Shown in pieces: positions 47,466 through 56,039 of a stretch of DNA of 64,000 nt. Position 1 is the stretch's first letter. Each line of letters opens with the position of its first letter. The notes beneath the pieces are model-generated. The model searched no databases and was not told the DNA's origin. It worked only from the letters and a program-made list of their open reading frames with translations. The translations under genes were made by a program, and so were the position numbers. The DNA comes from Micromonospora sonchi (lineage in GTDB: Bacteria > Actinomycetota > Actinomycetes > Mycobacteriales > Micromonosporaceae): NCBI RefSeq assembly GCF_014646235.1, contig NZ_BMNB01000032.1, positions 17,467 to 81,466 on the forward strand. The letters are read 5' to 3'.

Positions 47466-50400
47466 TTACGCCTCCATGTCAGGCAGCACGGTCGGCAGCA
47501 CCCCGGCAGCGGCGGCGATGGCGGCGGGAGTGGTGTCGAGATGATCCAACAGGCCGTCCACGTAGGACACGTCGACCCGTACCTTCTGCACTCGGCCGTC
47601 TACGTCGCGCATAACGAACTCACGGAAGCCGAGTCGGTGGGCGGAGGTGGCGTCGGCGGTGGAGAGCGAGGCGAGGGTCGCCTCGTACCCGTCGTCCACG
47701 GGCACGCGCAGCAGCCGGAGCGCCTCGGAGGCGATCTCTGCGTCCTCGGCGATCCGGCCGACGAAGACGGTGGAGACCAGGTTCTGTACGTCGAGGCCGA
47801 GGATGTCACGCGGATTCTGCGAGGCGACCAGTGCGGCGAGATTCCACTTGCGGGAGTCGCGGGCTAGCCGGACGAGGAAGGATCGGCCGGAGCGCCATCC
47901 CTCCATGAAGTGCGCCTCATCCAGGCCGACCAGCTTACGAGACGACATGGAGCCGCCGTAGCAGCGCCGCACCGCCAGCCGGTGCGCGGTGTGCAGCATC
48001 GGCAGGGCCAGCGATTCCTCAGCCGACCAGTACTCGCGTTCGATCTTCAGGTCGGGCAGTCGGAGGCCGGCCATGGTGATCACGGTGAGCGCCGCGTCCG
48101 GGCCGAGCAGCCCGTCCGGCGGGCGGCCGAAGAAGAGCATGGCCAGCGGCATCTCGGCGGTGTCCAGCAGTAGGTTGGCCAGTTCCCGGCCGGCGTGGTC
48201 GTCGAGTTGCCCGAGGCAGCTGACCACGTCGTCCAAGGTGGAAGTCTCCTCGGCAGGCACCTGGCGTACGGCGTGCCGGAACAGGGTGGCGGTCGAGGCC
48301 TCGCGGGCGACCTGGGGCGGCACCAGCATCATGCAGATGTCCTGGACCAGCATCCGGCGTTCGGCGCGGGCGTTGGAGACAGCGATCTCGAACTCGCGGT
48401 CCCCGGCGGCGCCCGCCGCGAACTCGCTGCGCAGTGGCGTCGGGATCAGCGAGTACGGCGCCAGGGTGCCGTGTTCTGAGCCGGTCAGGTTCAGCACGCG
48501 GGAGTACGGTCGCAGCTCCGGCATCGCGCAGAGTCGCGCCAGCGGGCCGGACGGATCGAGCAGGGTCACCTGCACGCCGCGCCGAGCGGCCAGATAGCCC
48601 AGCGCGCCGAGCAGTGTCGACTTGCCGCCGCCCGGCTCGGCCACGAAGACCGCCAGGCCGGAGCGCTCGCGTACCTCCATGGGGAAGTGCAGGTCGAGGA
48701 AGACGGGCCGGCGGCAGGTGCCGGCGGTACGACCGATCAGGTCGCCGCGGCGGTCGCCGACCGTGGAGGCGGCCTGCGGCAGTGCCGCCGCCAGCAGGGG
48801 GACCGGCATCCGCCGGACGTAGCCGGTGTTGGCGATCGGCTCACCCGGGATGAACTCCCGGGCCAGCCAGTCCTGGTTCTTCGGGTGTTGCAGCGAGATG
48901 CGCAGCTCGCGGGAGTACAGCTGGATCAGCCGGCGGGCCCGTTCCAGGCACTCCTCGCGGGTACGCCCTCCCACCGCGATCCGGTGCCAGCCGTGTGCGC
49001 GGGCGGAGTCGACCGGGAGGCCCGTGGTCATCTCGTCGCCGATCACCAGTGCTCGCTTGGCCAACCGTTCCAGCTCGGGTGGGGCGTCGATGCCGTGCTC
49101 GGCGTAGTCGAGCTGCTGCGACCGGATCATCCTCAGTCGGTGTTCGAGGTTACGGAAGGAATCACCAGAGCCGAGGATGTCGACCCGGGTGGAGAGTTCC
49201 ATCGGCCACGGCAGTCGCTCGTGGAAATGCAGCCATGGCTCGTGGCGCTCGGGAATCTCCAACGGCTCCATCCGGCCCACGGCGAGCACCGCCACGTGCC
49301 GTTCCTCGCCGGTCATTCGGTTGACCAGTTTCACCGTCGAGCCGTACGGGGTGCGGTAGCGTTCTACCTGCTCGGTGAGGGCGAGCAGGTCGCCGCGTTC
49401 CCAGCGCCCGCCGGTGATGGGCGAGAGCGCGCCGGGGGGCGCCATGCAGAGCGCCACCGACCGGTAGAGCAGCCACTCCAGTTCTTGTGCGGTGACCCGT
49501 CGCCCGCGCATGCCGAACGCGCCCAGCACCTCGTCGAACTGCTCGACGGTGCGGCCGAGCTTGCGCCGCTCGCCCTCGGCGACGCCCCGCCCGAAGGTGC
49601 GTAGTACCCGTTCGGTGAGCGAGTCGCCGAGCGAGCGGCGGGCGAAGGTGACGCCGAGGTAGGTCTGCCCCTCGGCGTGGTTGACCGAGAGCAGGTGCCG
49701 CTGCGCGGCCACGAGGTGGTCGGCCCAGCCGGTCGTGCTCGGCACGTCCGGCAGTGGCGCGGCGGTGTTGGCGTCGACGGTGCGGGCCCACTCGTCGGCC
49801 GGGAAGGGCCGGGTGGTGCGGCGCAGGTGCAACCGGAAGCCGGCCAGGCCGGCGTACTGCTCGGAGATCGCCGCGAGCAGTGCCTCGCGTTCCGCGTCCG
49901 GTCGGAAGGCCCAGCGGACCTCGGGCAGCCAGTACCAGGCGGTAACGGTGTTGGGGGTGAAGGTCAGATGGCCTGCGATCTCGGTGATCGCCAGTTCGAC
50001 CGCCGGGTCGCGATCTCCGAACTTGATCTTCGGGGGCCGAACTCGGACGGGTTTGAGCGGCCGGTCGCGGCGGTCGACCGAACGCTGCCGGGGCGGGGTG
50101 GCGGCACGGGTCGTCGGTGCGGCGGTCCTGCCTGGCGTCCGGGCGGGGGCCTCGGCCGTGCGGGCACCCGCGTCGTCCGGGTCCGTGGCGGACGGGCTGG
50201 CCTTCGGCCGTCGGTCGTTGGCTGGCACCGGCGTGGGCCCTGGGGACGGGGATGGCGCCCGGGAGGAGGGCGGTGTGCCTGGGTCGACGATCGTGCTGGC
50301 GTCGTCCATCCGTCGGCTGGCTGATGTGGCGGACGCGGGACCGGGCTGCGCGGGCACCGTGGGCGGCGCCGGTCGGCGGGCCGACGGCGCCGGTCCGGCG

Positions 50401-50750
50401 GGGACTGCCTGCTGTGGCAGGGCGCGGGCCGAAATACCGTTGGACCGGTTGGCGGAAGCCGGGCGAGCGTACGCCCCACCGAACAGGTCCAGGAAGGGTG
50501 AGTCGATGTCGGCACCGTCGCGGGTGGACGGAGTGGCCGGCGTGGACTCGGCCGGTGCCGCTCGGCGCGGTGCTGGGCGGGGTGCCTGGAAGACCCCGAC
50601 GCTGCCGTGCCCGGGGGTGGTGGCGAGGGCCGGATCCAGGGCAGCGTCGTCGAGCTCCCCAGATTGGGGGTAGTCGAACGAACGCGCACGGTGACTGTGT
50701 GGTGCGGCCGGGTGTCCGGCCGGAGATCCCGGCGTGGGGGAGGGGCTCAT
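47466..50750 (-). CDS. virB4: VirB4-like ATPase of the T4SS-like cluster
   Basis: 1094 residues. The first about 240 residues are Pro/Ala-rich and disordered; a VirB4 N-domain follows. The C-terminal RecA-like motor is intact: Walker A VAEPGGGKSTLLGALGY (about 703), DPSGPLARL, Walker B KLVGLDEAHFMEGW (about 943) and the following ASQNPRDILG motif. VirB4 energises assembly and substrate transfer in every type IV secretion system and is its best marker. Its ATG overlaps the stop of the upstream micro-ORF (ATGA). This is the only ATPase in the cluster with complete motifs. Confidence 0.88.
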   Translation of the reverse strand: MSPSPTPGSPAGHPAAPHSHRARSFDYPQSGELDDAALDPALATTPGHGSVGVFQAPRPAPRRAAPAESTPATPSTRDGADIDSPFLDLFGGAYARPASANRSNGISARALPQQAVPAGPAPSARRPAPPTVPAQPGPASATSASRRMDDASTIVDPGTPPSSRAPSPSPGPTPVPANDRRPKASPSATDPDDAGARTAEAPARTPGRTAAPTTRAATPPRQRSVDRRDRPLKPVRVRPPKIKFGDRDPAVELAITEIAGHLTFTPNTVTAWYWLPEVRWAFRPDAEREALLAAISEQYAGLAGFRLHLRRTTRPFPADEWARTVDANTAAPLPDVPSTTGWADHLVAAQRHLLSVNHAEGQTYLGVTFARRSLGDSLTERVLRTFGRGVAEGERRKLGRTVEQFDEVLGAFGMRGRRVTAQELEWLLYRSVALCMAPPGALSPITGGRWERGDLLALTEQVERYRTPYGSTVKLVNRMTGEERHVAVLAVGRMEPLEIPERHEPWLHFHERLPWPMELSTRVDILGSGDSFRNLEHRLRMIRSQQLDYAEHGIDAPPELERLAKRALVIGDEMTTGLPVDSARAHGWHRIAVGGRTREECLERARRLIQLYSRELRISLQHPKNQDWLAREFIPGEPIANTGYVRRMPVPLLAAALPQAASTVGDRRGDLIGRTAGTCRRPVFLDLHFPMEVRERSGLAVFVAEPGGGKSTLLGALGYLAARRGVQVTLLDPSGPLARLCAMPELRPYSRVLNLTGSEHGTLAPYSLIPTPLRSEFAAGAAGDREFEIAVSNARAERRMLVQDICMMLVPPQVAREASTATLFRHAVRQVPAEETSTLDDVVSCLGQLDDHAGRELANLLLDTAEMPLAMLFFGRPPDGLLGPDAALTVITMAGLRLPDLKIEREYWSAEESLALPMLHTAHRLAVRRCYGGSMSSRKLVGLDEAHFMEGWRSGRSFLVRLARDSRKWNLAALVASQNPRDILGLDVQNLVSTVFVGRIAEDAEIASEALRLLRVPVDDGYEATLASLSTADATSAHRLGFREFVMRDVDGRVQKVRVDVSYVDGLLDHLDTTPAAIAAAAGVLPTVLPDMEA

Positions 50751-50851
50751 GCGATCGCCCTGCCCGCATCCGCCGACGGTGTGGGGTGGCCGCGTTCCCC
50801 GAGGTCTACCGACAACCTCCTGGGCGGCCCGTACGGCGTGCAGCCGGTCAT
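50747..50851 (-). CDS. 34-residue micro-ORF coupled to both neighbours
   Basis: ATG at 50849-50851 overlaps the stop of the PrgI-like gene, and its own TGA (50747-50749) overlaps the ATG of the VirB4 gene, both as ATGA. A strong ribosome binding site (GGGAGGAA, 7 bases before ATG) is present. The peptide starts MTGCTPYGPPRRLSVDLGER and is basic and Pro-rich, with no membrane helix. Its role may be translational coupling between PrgI-like and VirB4 synthesis, or it may be a functional small subunit. Confidence 0.6.
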   Translation of the reverse strand: MTGCTPYGPPRRLSVDLGERGHPTPSADAGRAIA

Positions 50852-51210
50852 GCCAGTTCCTCCCGGATCCTGATCCCGCTGCCGACCAGGCGCGGATCGC
50901 GCTGTTCGGCGGCCGGCTCCCGGGTGCGTCGCCAGTCGGTCAGCGCGGTGCGGATCACCATGCGCGCCGGCCGATCCGGGTCGACGTACCGGAAGACGAA
51001 CGAGGTGGTCACGATGGCGAGGGCGATCTCCCACGCGGGGAAGAGCTCGACCTGCAGCGTGAACAGCCAATGGATGAACATGTAGAGGGGAACAAGCAGG
51101 ATGAACAGGCCGTACTGGGCGTACGGCAGGTGAACCGGAAGGGTGTAGCCGGGCGGCCCGAGGTAGACCAGGCGGGCCCGGTAGATGTCGTCGTCGGTGC
51201 GTAGCCGCAT
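50848..51210 (-). CDS. PrgI/VirB3-like small membrane protein
   Basis: 120 residues. A soluble N-terminus (RLRTDDDIYRARLVYLGPP) leads to two close membrane helices (YGLFILLVPLYMFIHWLF and LFPAWEIALAIVTTSFVF) and a basic tail (DWRRTREPAAEQRDPR). PrgI/VirB3 proteins have this size and layout and are always encoded just upstream of VirB4, as here. It starts 13 bases after the VirB2-like stop. Confidence 0.72.
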   Translation of the reverse strand: MRLRTDDDIYRARLVYLGPPGYTLPVHLPYAQYGLFILLVPLYMFIHWLFTLQVELFPAWEIALAIVTTSFVFRYVDPDRPARMVIRTALTDWRRTREPAAEQRDPRLVGSGIRIREELA

Positions 51211-51223
51211 CTCGTGCCCGCGC

Positions 51224-51541
51224 CTACTGAAAGATCAGGTTGATCAGGAAGTCGCCGATGAAGAAGAGGGTGGCGGCTCCGGCGATGAAGGCCAACCCGA
51301 CGATCGCGATGGCGGAGCTGGTCAGCACCTTGGAGATCTCGCCCCGGCTGGCGCGGCCGATGAAGATGACGCCCAGCACGGCCAGTAGGATCGGTGCGAT
51401 CTTGCTGGCGAAGAAGGTGACGACGCCCTCTGTGTTGATCCCCTTCGGCTCCTCGGCGGCGAGCGGGATCGACGACGCCACGGAGGAGAGCAGGTGGAGG
51501 GCGTTGGTGGACGCCGTTTCCATCAGCTCGATGGCGATCAC
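51224..51541 (-). CDS. VirB2/TrbC-like pilin-type membrane protein
   Basis: 105 residues from GTG, with GGGGAGG 5 bases upstream. A first weakly hydrophobic segment could serve as a signal (LHLLSSVASSIPLAAEE). Two strong helices follow (KIAPILLAVLGVIFIGRA and SSAIAIVGLAFIAGAATLFFIGDFLI), the hairpin of VirB2/TrbC pilins. It is the first gene of the minus-strand secretion operon. Confidence 0.7.
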   Translation of the reverse strand: MIAIELMETASTNALHLLSSVASSIPLAAEEPKGINTEGVVTFFASKIAPILLAVLGVIFIGRASRGEISKVLTSSAIAIVGLAFIAGAATLFFIGDFLINLIFQ

Positions 51542-51884
51542 TGGAACCTCCCCAAGTCGCGGCCGGCGGCGCCGCGGTGGTGCAGTAGCTAAGCCTGTCG
51601 GGATCGATGCGCACCCTGTGTAGCGGTCAAGACTCTGCGTGTGTCACTGGCCACGGAAGGTGGCGGTTTCTGGGCGAATTCTCCTGCTTTGGCCCTCCTT
51701 GGCCGCGTCGTCATCTCGATGCCGGGCAATTTCACAGCGTACGGGCCGCCCCCCTTTGCGACAAGCCGCGAAGAGACTGCCCGATTCGGCCCGGGCAGCC
51801 GATCGTACGCCTGTTCCAAATCGCATGTCAGGGCCTTCGACCCGGGCTGTCCGACGTGGTCGAGAGGACCGGTACCGTCTAGTC
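51542..51884. promoter_or_regulatory. Divergent control region between the secretion operon and folP
   Basis: 343 bases without a gene. On the minus strand TTGACC (51625-51630) could be a -35 for the secretion operon, though no good -10 follows. On the plus strand the folP -10 box lies at the far end (51873-51878). Several short frames cross the region but lack coding character. I see no tRNA, attachment site or riboswitch in it. Confidence 0.35.
51873..51878 (+). promoter_or_regulatory. -10 element, leaderless start of folP
   Basis: TACCGT ends 6 bases before GTG 51885, with no ribosome binding site between. It fixes the folP start although the frame is open back to 51639. Confidence 0.55.
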
Positions 51885-52817
51885 GTGACCGATCTGGTAC
51901 GGGCTCCGGCCCCGGTGGTGATGGGCGTCCTGAACGTCACGCCCGATTCGTTCTCCGACGGCGGACGCTACGCCGACGTCGACGCCGCCGTCGCACATGG
52001 AGTCCGGCTGCGTGCCGACGGAGCCGGGTTGGTGGATGTGGGTGGAGAGTCGACCCGCCCCGGTGCCGACCGCGTCGACGCCGACACCGAAAACGCCCGG
52101 GTGCTGCCGGTGATCCGGGAGCTGACCGCGGCCGGCGTACCGGTCAGCATCGACACCACCCGCGCCCGGGTCGCCGAGGCGGCCCTCGCGGCCGGCGCGG
52201 TCGTGGTCAACGACGTCTCCGGCGGCCTGGCCGATCCACGCATGGCCCGGGTCGTCCGGGACGCCGGCTGTCCCTGGGTGCTGATGCACTGGCGGGGCCA
52301 CTCCCGGCAGATGAGCGAGCTGGCCAGCTACCGCGACGTGGTCGCCGACGTACGTGCCGAACTTGATCAACGGGTGACGGCGGCGCTCGCCGCCGGGGTG
52401 GCCGCGGACCGCATCGTCATCGACCCGGGTCTCGGCTTCGCCAAGACGGCGGCACACAACTGGCAGCTCAGCGCCCGGCTGCCCGAACTGCTGGAGCTGG
52501 GCTACCCGCTGCTGTTCGGCGCGAGCCGTAAGTCGTACCTCGGTCTGCTGCTGGCCGGGCCCGACGGCACGCCGCGCCCCACCGGCGGGCGGGAGGTGGC
52601 CACCGTCGCCACCAGTCTGCTCGCGGTCGCCGCCGGCGCCTGGGGGGTGCGCGTGCACGACGTGCGTGCGACCGCCGACGCGCTCGCCGTCTGGCAGGCC
52701 ACCGGCCGCCCGAAGCTGGCCCGGCCGCCCGCTGCCGGACGGGTCGATACCAGCATCCCGGAGACCGTGACCGCCGGTGCCGTCGAACGGCAGGGCGACC
52801 GGGGGGTACGGCGGTGA
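51885..52817 (+). CDS. folP: Dihydropteroate synthase
   Basis: 310 residues from GTG 51885. Pterin-binding signatures: VMGVLNVTPDSFSDGGRYAD, GLVDVGGESTRPGADRV, SIDTTRARVAEAAL, VVNDVSGGL, IVIDPGLGFAKT and LFGASRKSYLG. It joins 6-hydroxymethyl-dihydropterin pyrophosphate with p-aminobenzoate and is the sulfonamide target. The C-terminal about 40 residues are a variable tail. Its stop overlaps the GTG of folB (GTGA). The promoter here is separate from folE because of the inserted secretion cluster. Confidence 0.96.
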   Translation: MTDLVRAPAPVVMGVLNVTPDSFSDGGRYADVDAAVAHGVRLRADGAGLVDVGGESTRPGADRVDADTENARVLPVIRELTAAGVPVSIDTTRARVAEAALAAGAVVVNDVSGGLADPRMARVVRDAGCPWVLMHWRGHSRQMSELASYRDVVADVRAELDQRVTAALAAGVAADRIVIDPGLGFAKTAAHNWQLSARLPELLELGYPLLFGASRKSYLGLLLAGPDGTPRPTGGREVATVATSLLAVAAGAWGVRVHDVRATADALAVWQATGRPKLARPPAAGRVDTSIPETVTAGAVERQGDRGVRR

Positions 52818-53179
52818 CCGATCGGATCGAGCTGACCGGCCTGCGGGCGTACGGCCGGCACGGGGTGTACGACTTCGAACGCGCCCGGGGGCAGGAGTTC
52901 GTCGTGGACGCCGTACTGGAGTTGGATCTCACCTCGGCCGCCCGGTCCGATGACGTGGCCGACACCGTGCATTACGGCGAACTGGCCGACCGTCTGGTCG
53001 CGGTGGTCACCGGCGAGCCGGTCAATCTGATCGAGACCCTCGCCGATCGGCTGATCGAGGTCTGCCTGGCCGATCCCCGGGTGTCCGGTGCGACGGTCAC
53101 CGTGCACAAGCCCGAGGCGCCGGTTCCGCACGCCTTCACCGACGTCGCCGTCACGATGCGCCGGGCGCGGACCCGATGA
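52814..53179 (+). CDS. folB: Dihydroneopterin aldolase
   Basis: 121 residues. It begins IELTGLRAYGRHGVYDFERA, has the substrate-binding LIETLADRLIEVCL and ends with VTVHKPEAPVPHAFTDVAV, including the catalytic Lys of HKPEAPV. It cleaves dihydroneopterin to 6-hydroxymethyl-dihydropterin. It overlaps folP and folK by 4 bases each. Confidence 0.95.
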   Translation: MTDRIELTGLRAYGRHGVYDFERARGQEFVVDAVLELDLTSAARSDDVADTVHYGELADRLVAVVTGEPVNLIETLADRLIEVCLADPRVSGATVTVHKPEAPVPHAFTDVAVTMRRARTR

Positions 53180-53703
53180 CCCGCGCCGTGCTCGCCCTCG
53201 GCAGCAACCTCGGCGACCGGCTCGGTCACCTGCGCACCGCTCTGGCGGTGTTCGGTGACAGCGTGCTGGTGGTCTCGGGGGTGTACGAGACCCCGCCGTG
53301 GGGCGACACCGAGCAGCCGGAGTACCTGAACGCGGTGCTGTTGGCCGTGGACCCGGCGGCCGGCCCGTACGACTGGTTGGCGCGGGCCCGGGCGGCGGAG
53401 CAGGCCGCGGGCCGGCTCCGGGACCCACAACGGCGGTTCGGGCCCCGCACGCTCGACGTCGATGTCGTCGCGGTGTGGACCGACGACGACCGGCCGGTGC
53501 TCAGCGACGACCCGGAGTTGATCCTGCCGCATCCGCGAGCGCACCTGCGCGCCTTCGTGCTCCGGCCGTGGATCGACATCCAACCTTACGGTCAGCTGCC
53601 GGGACATGGCTGGCTGACCGACCTGCTGACCTCCGGCCCGGCCGCCGCCGAGGTCACGGAACTGCGCCCGCGACCGGATCTGCCGTTAGAGTCGGGAGCA
53701 TGA
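53176..53703 (+). CDS. folK: 2-amino-4-hydroxy-6-hydroxymethyldihydropteridine pyrophosphokinase
   Basis: 175 residues. Signatures ALGSNLGDRLGHL, SGVYETPPWGDTEQPEYLNAVL and GPRTLDVDVVAV (the metal-binding Asp pair) are all present. It transfers pyrophosphate from ATP to the pterin that FolP uses. Both ends overlap neighbours by 4 bases (ATGA), so folP, folB, folK and the DUF3180 gene form one coupled operon. Confidence 0.95.
   Translation: MTRAVLALGSNLGDRLGHLRTALAVFGDSVLVVSGVYETPPWGDTEQPEYLNAVLLAVDPAAGPYDWLARARAAEQAAGRLRDPQRRFGPRTLDVDVVAVWTDDDRPVLSDDPELILPHPRAHLRAFVLRPWIDIQPYGQLPGHGWLTDLLTSGPAAAEVTELRPRPDLPLESGA
53687..53692 (+). promoter_or_regulatory. -10-like box before the DUF3180 gene
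   Basis: TAGAGT, inside the folK end, 7 bases before ATG 53700. It could give an internal leaderless transcript, but the gene is also coupled to folK. Confidence 0.3.
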
Positions 53704-54218
53704 CGCAGTCCCCACCTCCTGACGGGCCGCGGATGGGACCGACCCGCATCTCGACCCTGGTGGTGACCGCCCTGGCCGCCGCGGCGGCTGCCTGGTTGCT
53801 GATCAGCAGTTTCTACTACAGCCAGCTGCCCCCACTGCCGTGGCTCCCGGTGGTCACCCTGGCCGGCCTCGCGGTGCTGGAGGCGTACGCCGCGATCAAC
53901 ACCCGAGGGCGGATCGAACGCCGGCCCGGTCGTGATCCGGTGAATCCGCTGATGGTCGCCCGGTTCGTCGTGCTGGCCAAGGCGTCCGCCCTGGTCGGGG
54001 CGATCTTCACCGGCTTCTACGCGGGGCTGACCGGCTGGTTGTTCGTGCAGACCACGCGGGCCGCCGGGGAGGACCGCCCCGCCGCCGTCGCCGGCGTGCT
54101 GGCTTCGGTCGCCCTGGTCGTCGCCGCGCTCTGGCTGGAGCGGTCGTGCCGGATCCCGGACCGGCCGGAGGACGAGCACGAGCCCGACGATCGGGAAACC
54201 CGCCCGGGCCGGCGGTAG
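53700..54218 (+). CDS. DUF3180 membrane protein
   Basis: 172 residues. Four hydrophobic helices: LVVTALAAAAAAWLLISSF, LPWLPVVTLAGLAVLEAYA, VARFVVLAKASALVGAIFTG and ASVALVVAALWLE, with GFYAGLTGWLFVQ. It matches the DUF3180 family, whose mycobacterial member Rv3605c also follows folK. Function is unknown; constant linkage to folate genes suggests a role at the membrane in that pathway or in division. Confidence 0.88.
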   Translation: MTQSPPPDGPRMGPTRISTLVVTALAAAAAAWLLISSFYYSQLPPLPWLPVVTLAGLAVLEAYAAINTRGRIERRPGRDPVNPLMVARFVVLAKASALVGAIFTGFYAGLTGWLFVQTTRAAGEDRPAAVAGVLASVALVVAALWLERSCRIPDRPEDEHEPDDRETRPGRR

Positions 54219-54232
54219 CCGCGGCTGCCGCC
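54211..54232. terminator. Hairpin at the end of the folate operon
   Basis: GGCGGTAGC-CGCG-GCTGCCGCC: a 9-base-pair stem with one G-U pair, overlapping the DUF3180 stop and followed by TCTCT. Confidence 0.5.
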
Positions 54233-54373
54233 TCTCTGACACTCCGACACCGATTGCAGGGGGTTACGCCCGGCCGGAAGCGCGGGTACGGTGCCTGCGA
54301 CCGGAAGGCGACGGCCATCGCCGGTCCGCCCGCGCGTCGGTGCAGTCCGGGCGGCCGCTGGGAGGCAGAGAAC

Positions 54374-55594
54374 ATGGGCTACGACGAACCGGGCCGGAAA
54401 GGACCGCCGGAGCCGATCTCCGGGGTACCCCCCGATGGGGCGGACACGGCGGTCGTCGACGACACCCAGGGCGGCGAGCCGGGCCGGGATCGTTTCGGTG
54501 TCCACGTGCTCTGGGAGACGCTTCTGCTGCTCGGCTTCGGTGTCCTGGTGTATCTGGTCTGGCAGGAGAATCCGGGGACGTTGCGGGGCAGCGGGCTCCG
54601 CGCCCTCATCATCGACGTGGTCGGCCTCGGCCTGGTGGCGATGGCCGCCGGGCTGAGTCTGCGGACCGCCGCGGTGAATCTCGCGATCGGACCGGTGGCG
54701 GTCGCGGCCGGGCTGCACTTCGCCGAGCAGAGCGACCGTGGCCTGCTCGTCGCCGTCGGTACGGCTGCTGCGGCCGCCGCGGTCGGTGGGCTGCTGCTGG
54801 GGCTGGTCGTCGTGGTGCTGCACGTGCCGGGCTGGGCGGCCAGTCTGGGCGGGGCGGCCGGGGTCATCTTCTACGTCGAGCAGCGTTCCGCGCCGGTGCT
54901 CGTGCAGGGGGACCAGGATCCGGGCAGCATCGCCGGGCAACTCTTCGTGGGGTTCGCCGCGATCGCGGTCATCGGTGGGTTGTTCGGGGCGATGGGTCCC
55001 GTTCGCCGGCTGATCGGTCGATTCCGTCCGATCGCCGACCCGGCGCGGCGGCGCGGGGTGGCGGCGGCCGTCGTCACCACCGGTGGGTACGTCTGCTCCA
55101 CCGTGCTGGCGATGCTCGCGGGTGCGCTCGTCGCCTCGGCCGACGGGGCGGTGACGCCGGCCGCCGGGCTCGACTGGACGGCGCTGGCGGTAGGTGCCGC
55201 CCTGCTCGCCGGCACCAGCGCCTTCGGCCTGCGGGGCGGCGTGTTCGGCACGCTCCTGACGGCCGGCGCGATCGGCCTCTTCTTCGCGTACGCGCAGCTG
55301 CGTGGCTGGACGGTGAGCCGCTGGACGGTCGGTGGTGTGGCACTTGCCGCCGGGTTGGTGGTCACTCGGCTGGTCGAGACGTACGGCCGACCGGCGTCGG
55401 GACCGAGAGCGCGGCCGGCGCCGCCACCGGACGGCGACGCGGCGAACGCCGACGGGTGGGCCGTGCCACGGTCGGAGCCGGTCGGGGACTGGCCGCCCGT
55501 CCTGCCGAGCCAGCCGACCGGCGGTACGGTCGATCCGTGGAGCACCCGCCGGTGGGAAACCGGCTCGCGGACCTGGGACGCCGAGGACCGGTGA
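54374..55594 (+). CDS. Solitary RbsC-type ABC permease-like membrane protein
   Basis: 406 residues from ATG 54374 (GGGAGGCAG upstream). After a polar N-terminus about ten hydrophobic helices follow. Segments such as GLGLVAMAAGLSLRTAAVNLAIGPVAVA and VLHVPGWAASLGGAAGVIF resemble the ribose/sugar permease family (BPD_transp_2), including the typical NLAIG motif. No ATPase or binding-protein gene is adjacent, so partner proteins must be elsewhere, or the protein has another role. A Pro-rich tail of about 70 residues is unusual for the family. Confidence 0.65.
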   Translation: MGYDEPGRKGPPEPISGVPPDGADTAVVDDTQGGEPGRDRFGVHVLWETLLLLGFGVLVYLVWQENPGTLRGSGLRALIIDVVGLGLVAMAAGLSLRTAAVNLAIGPVAVAAGLHFAEQSDRGLLVAVGTAAAAAAVGGLLLGLVVVVLHVPGWAASLGGAAGVIFYVEQRSAPVLVQGDQDPGSIAGQLFVGFAAIAVIGGLFGAMGPVRRLIGRFRPIADPARRRGVAAAVVTTGGYVCSTVLAMLAGALVASADGAVTPAAGLDWTALAVGAALLAGTSAFGLRGGVFGTLLTAGAIGLFFAYAQLRGWTVSRWTVGGVALAAGLVVTRLVETYGRPASGPRARPAPPPDGDAANADGWAVPRSEPVGDWPPVLPSQPTGGTVDPWSTRRWETGSRTWDAEDR

Positions 55595-55646
55595 CGGTTG
55601 GGTCGCCGCCGGTGCGTCGTCGGCGAGCCGGGCGTGTCCTGCCGGT

Positions 55647-55652
55647 TAGGCT
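55647..55652 (+). promoter_or_regulatory. -10 element, leaderless start of the 101-residue gene
   Basis: TAGGCT ends 7 bases before ATG 55660, with no Shine-Dalgarno sequence. Confidence 0.5.
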
Positions 55653-55659
55653 CGGTCGC

Positions 55660-55965
55660 ATGACCGACACATCATCGATCTCCGGGGGCCGGTCCTTCGA
55701 GGAACTGGACGTCCTCTCCACGGAGGAGCTACGCGAGCAGGCGTTCGCGGTGGCCCGGAAGAACCGCGACGCGAGGTTCTTCTGGTCGGTGCTGCGGCAC
55801 CTGCCGAACGCCGACGAGGCCGCCGCGCTGGACGGGGCCCCGAACTCGGTCGGACCGACGATCGACGAGGCGGTCGCGTTGTGGCGGGAGATGACCGGTC
55901 ACGGCTACGAGGAATCCGCGCCGCTGCTGCGCGCCGCCTTCATCGACTATCTGATGCGACACTGA
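55660..55965 (+). CDS. Small helical soluble protein of unknown function
   Basis: 101 residues: FEELDVLSTEELREQAFAVA near the start, RFFWSVLRHLPNADEAA in the middle and SAPLLRAAFIDYLMRH at the end. It is acidic, helical and without a signal. It is a compact conserved-looking protein with strongly coding third positions and its own promoter. No family or function recognised. Confidence 0.65.
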   Translation: MTDTSSISGGRSFEELDVLSTEELREQAFAVARKNRDARFFWSVLRHLPNADEAAALDGAPNSVGPTIDEAVALWREMTGHGYEESAPLLRAAFIDYLMRH

Positions 55966-56039
55966 CTGCACGGCCCGACGTAGCACCATAAATCGCGCGT
56001 CGCGTTTGCCCATGTCGATCCGCTGGGAATTAGCGGGCC

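Noticed and set aside
49681..51085. Plus-strand frames across the virB4 start region
   Set aside because: Low-complexity Gly/Arg/Trp translations with no ribosome binding site; the minus strand holds the coupled operon.
39086..51884. Integrative conjugative element with attachment sites
   Set aside because: No integrase, excisionase, replication initiator, relaxase or flanking direct repeat is visible, so I describe the region as a secretion-like cluster rather than a mobile element.
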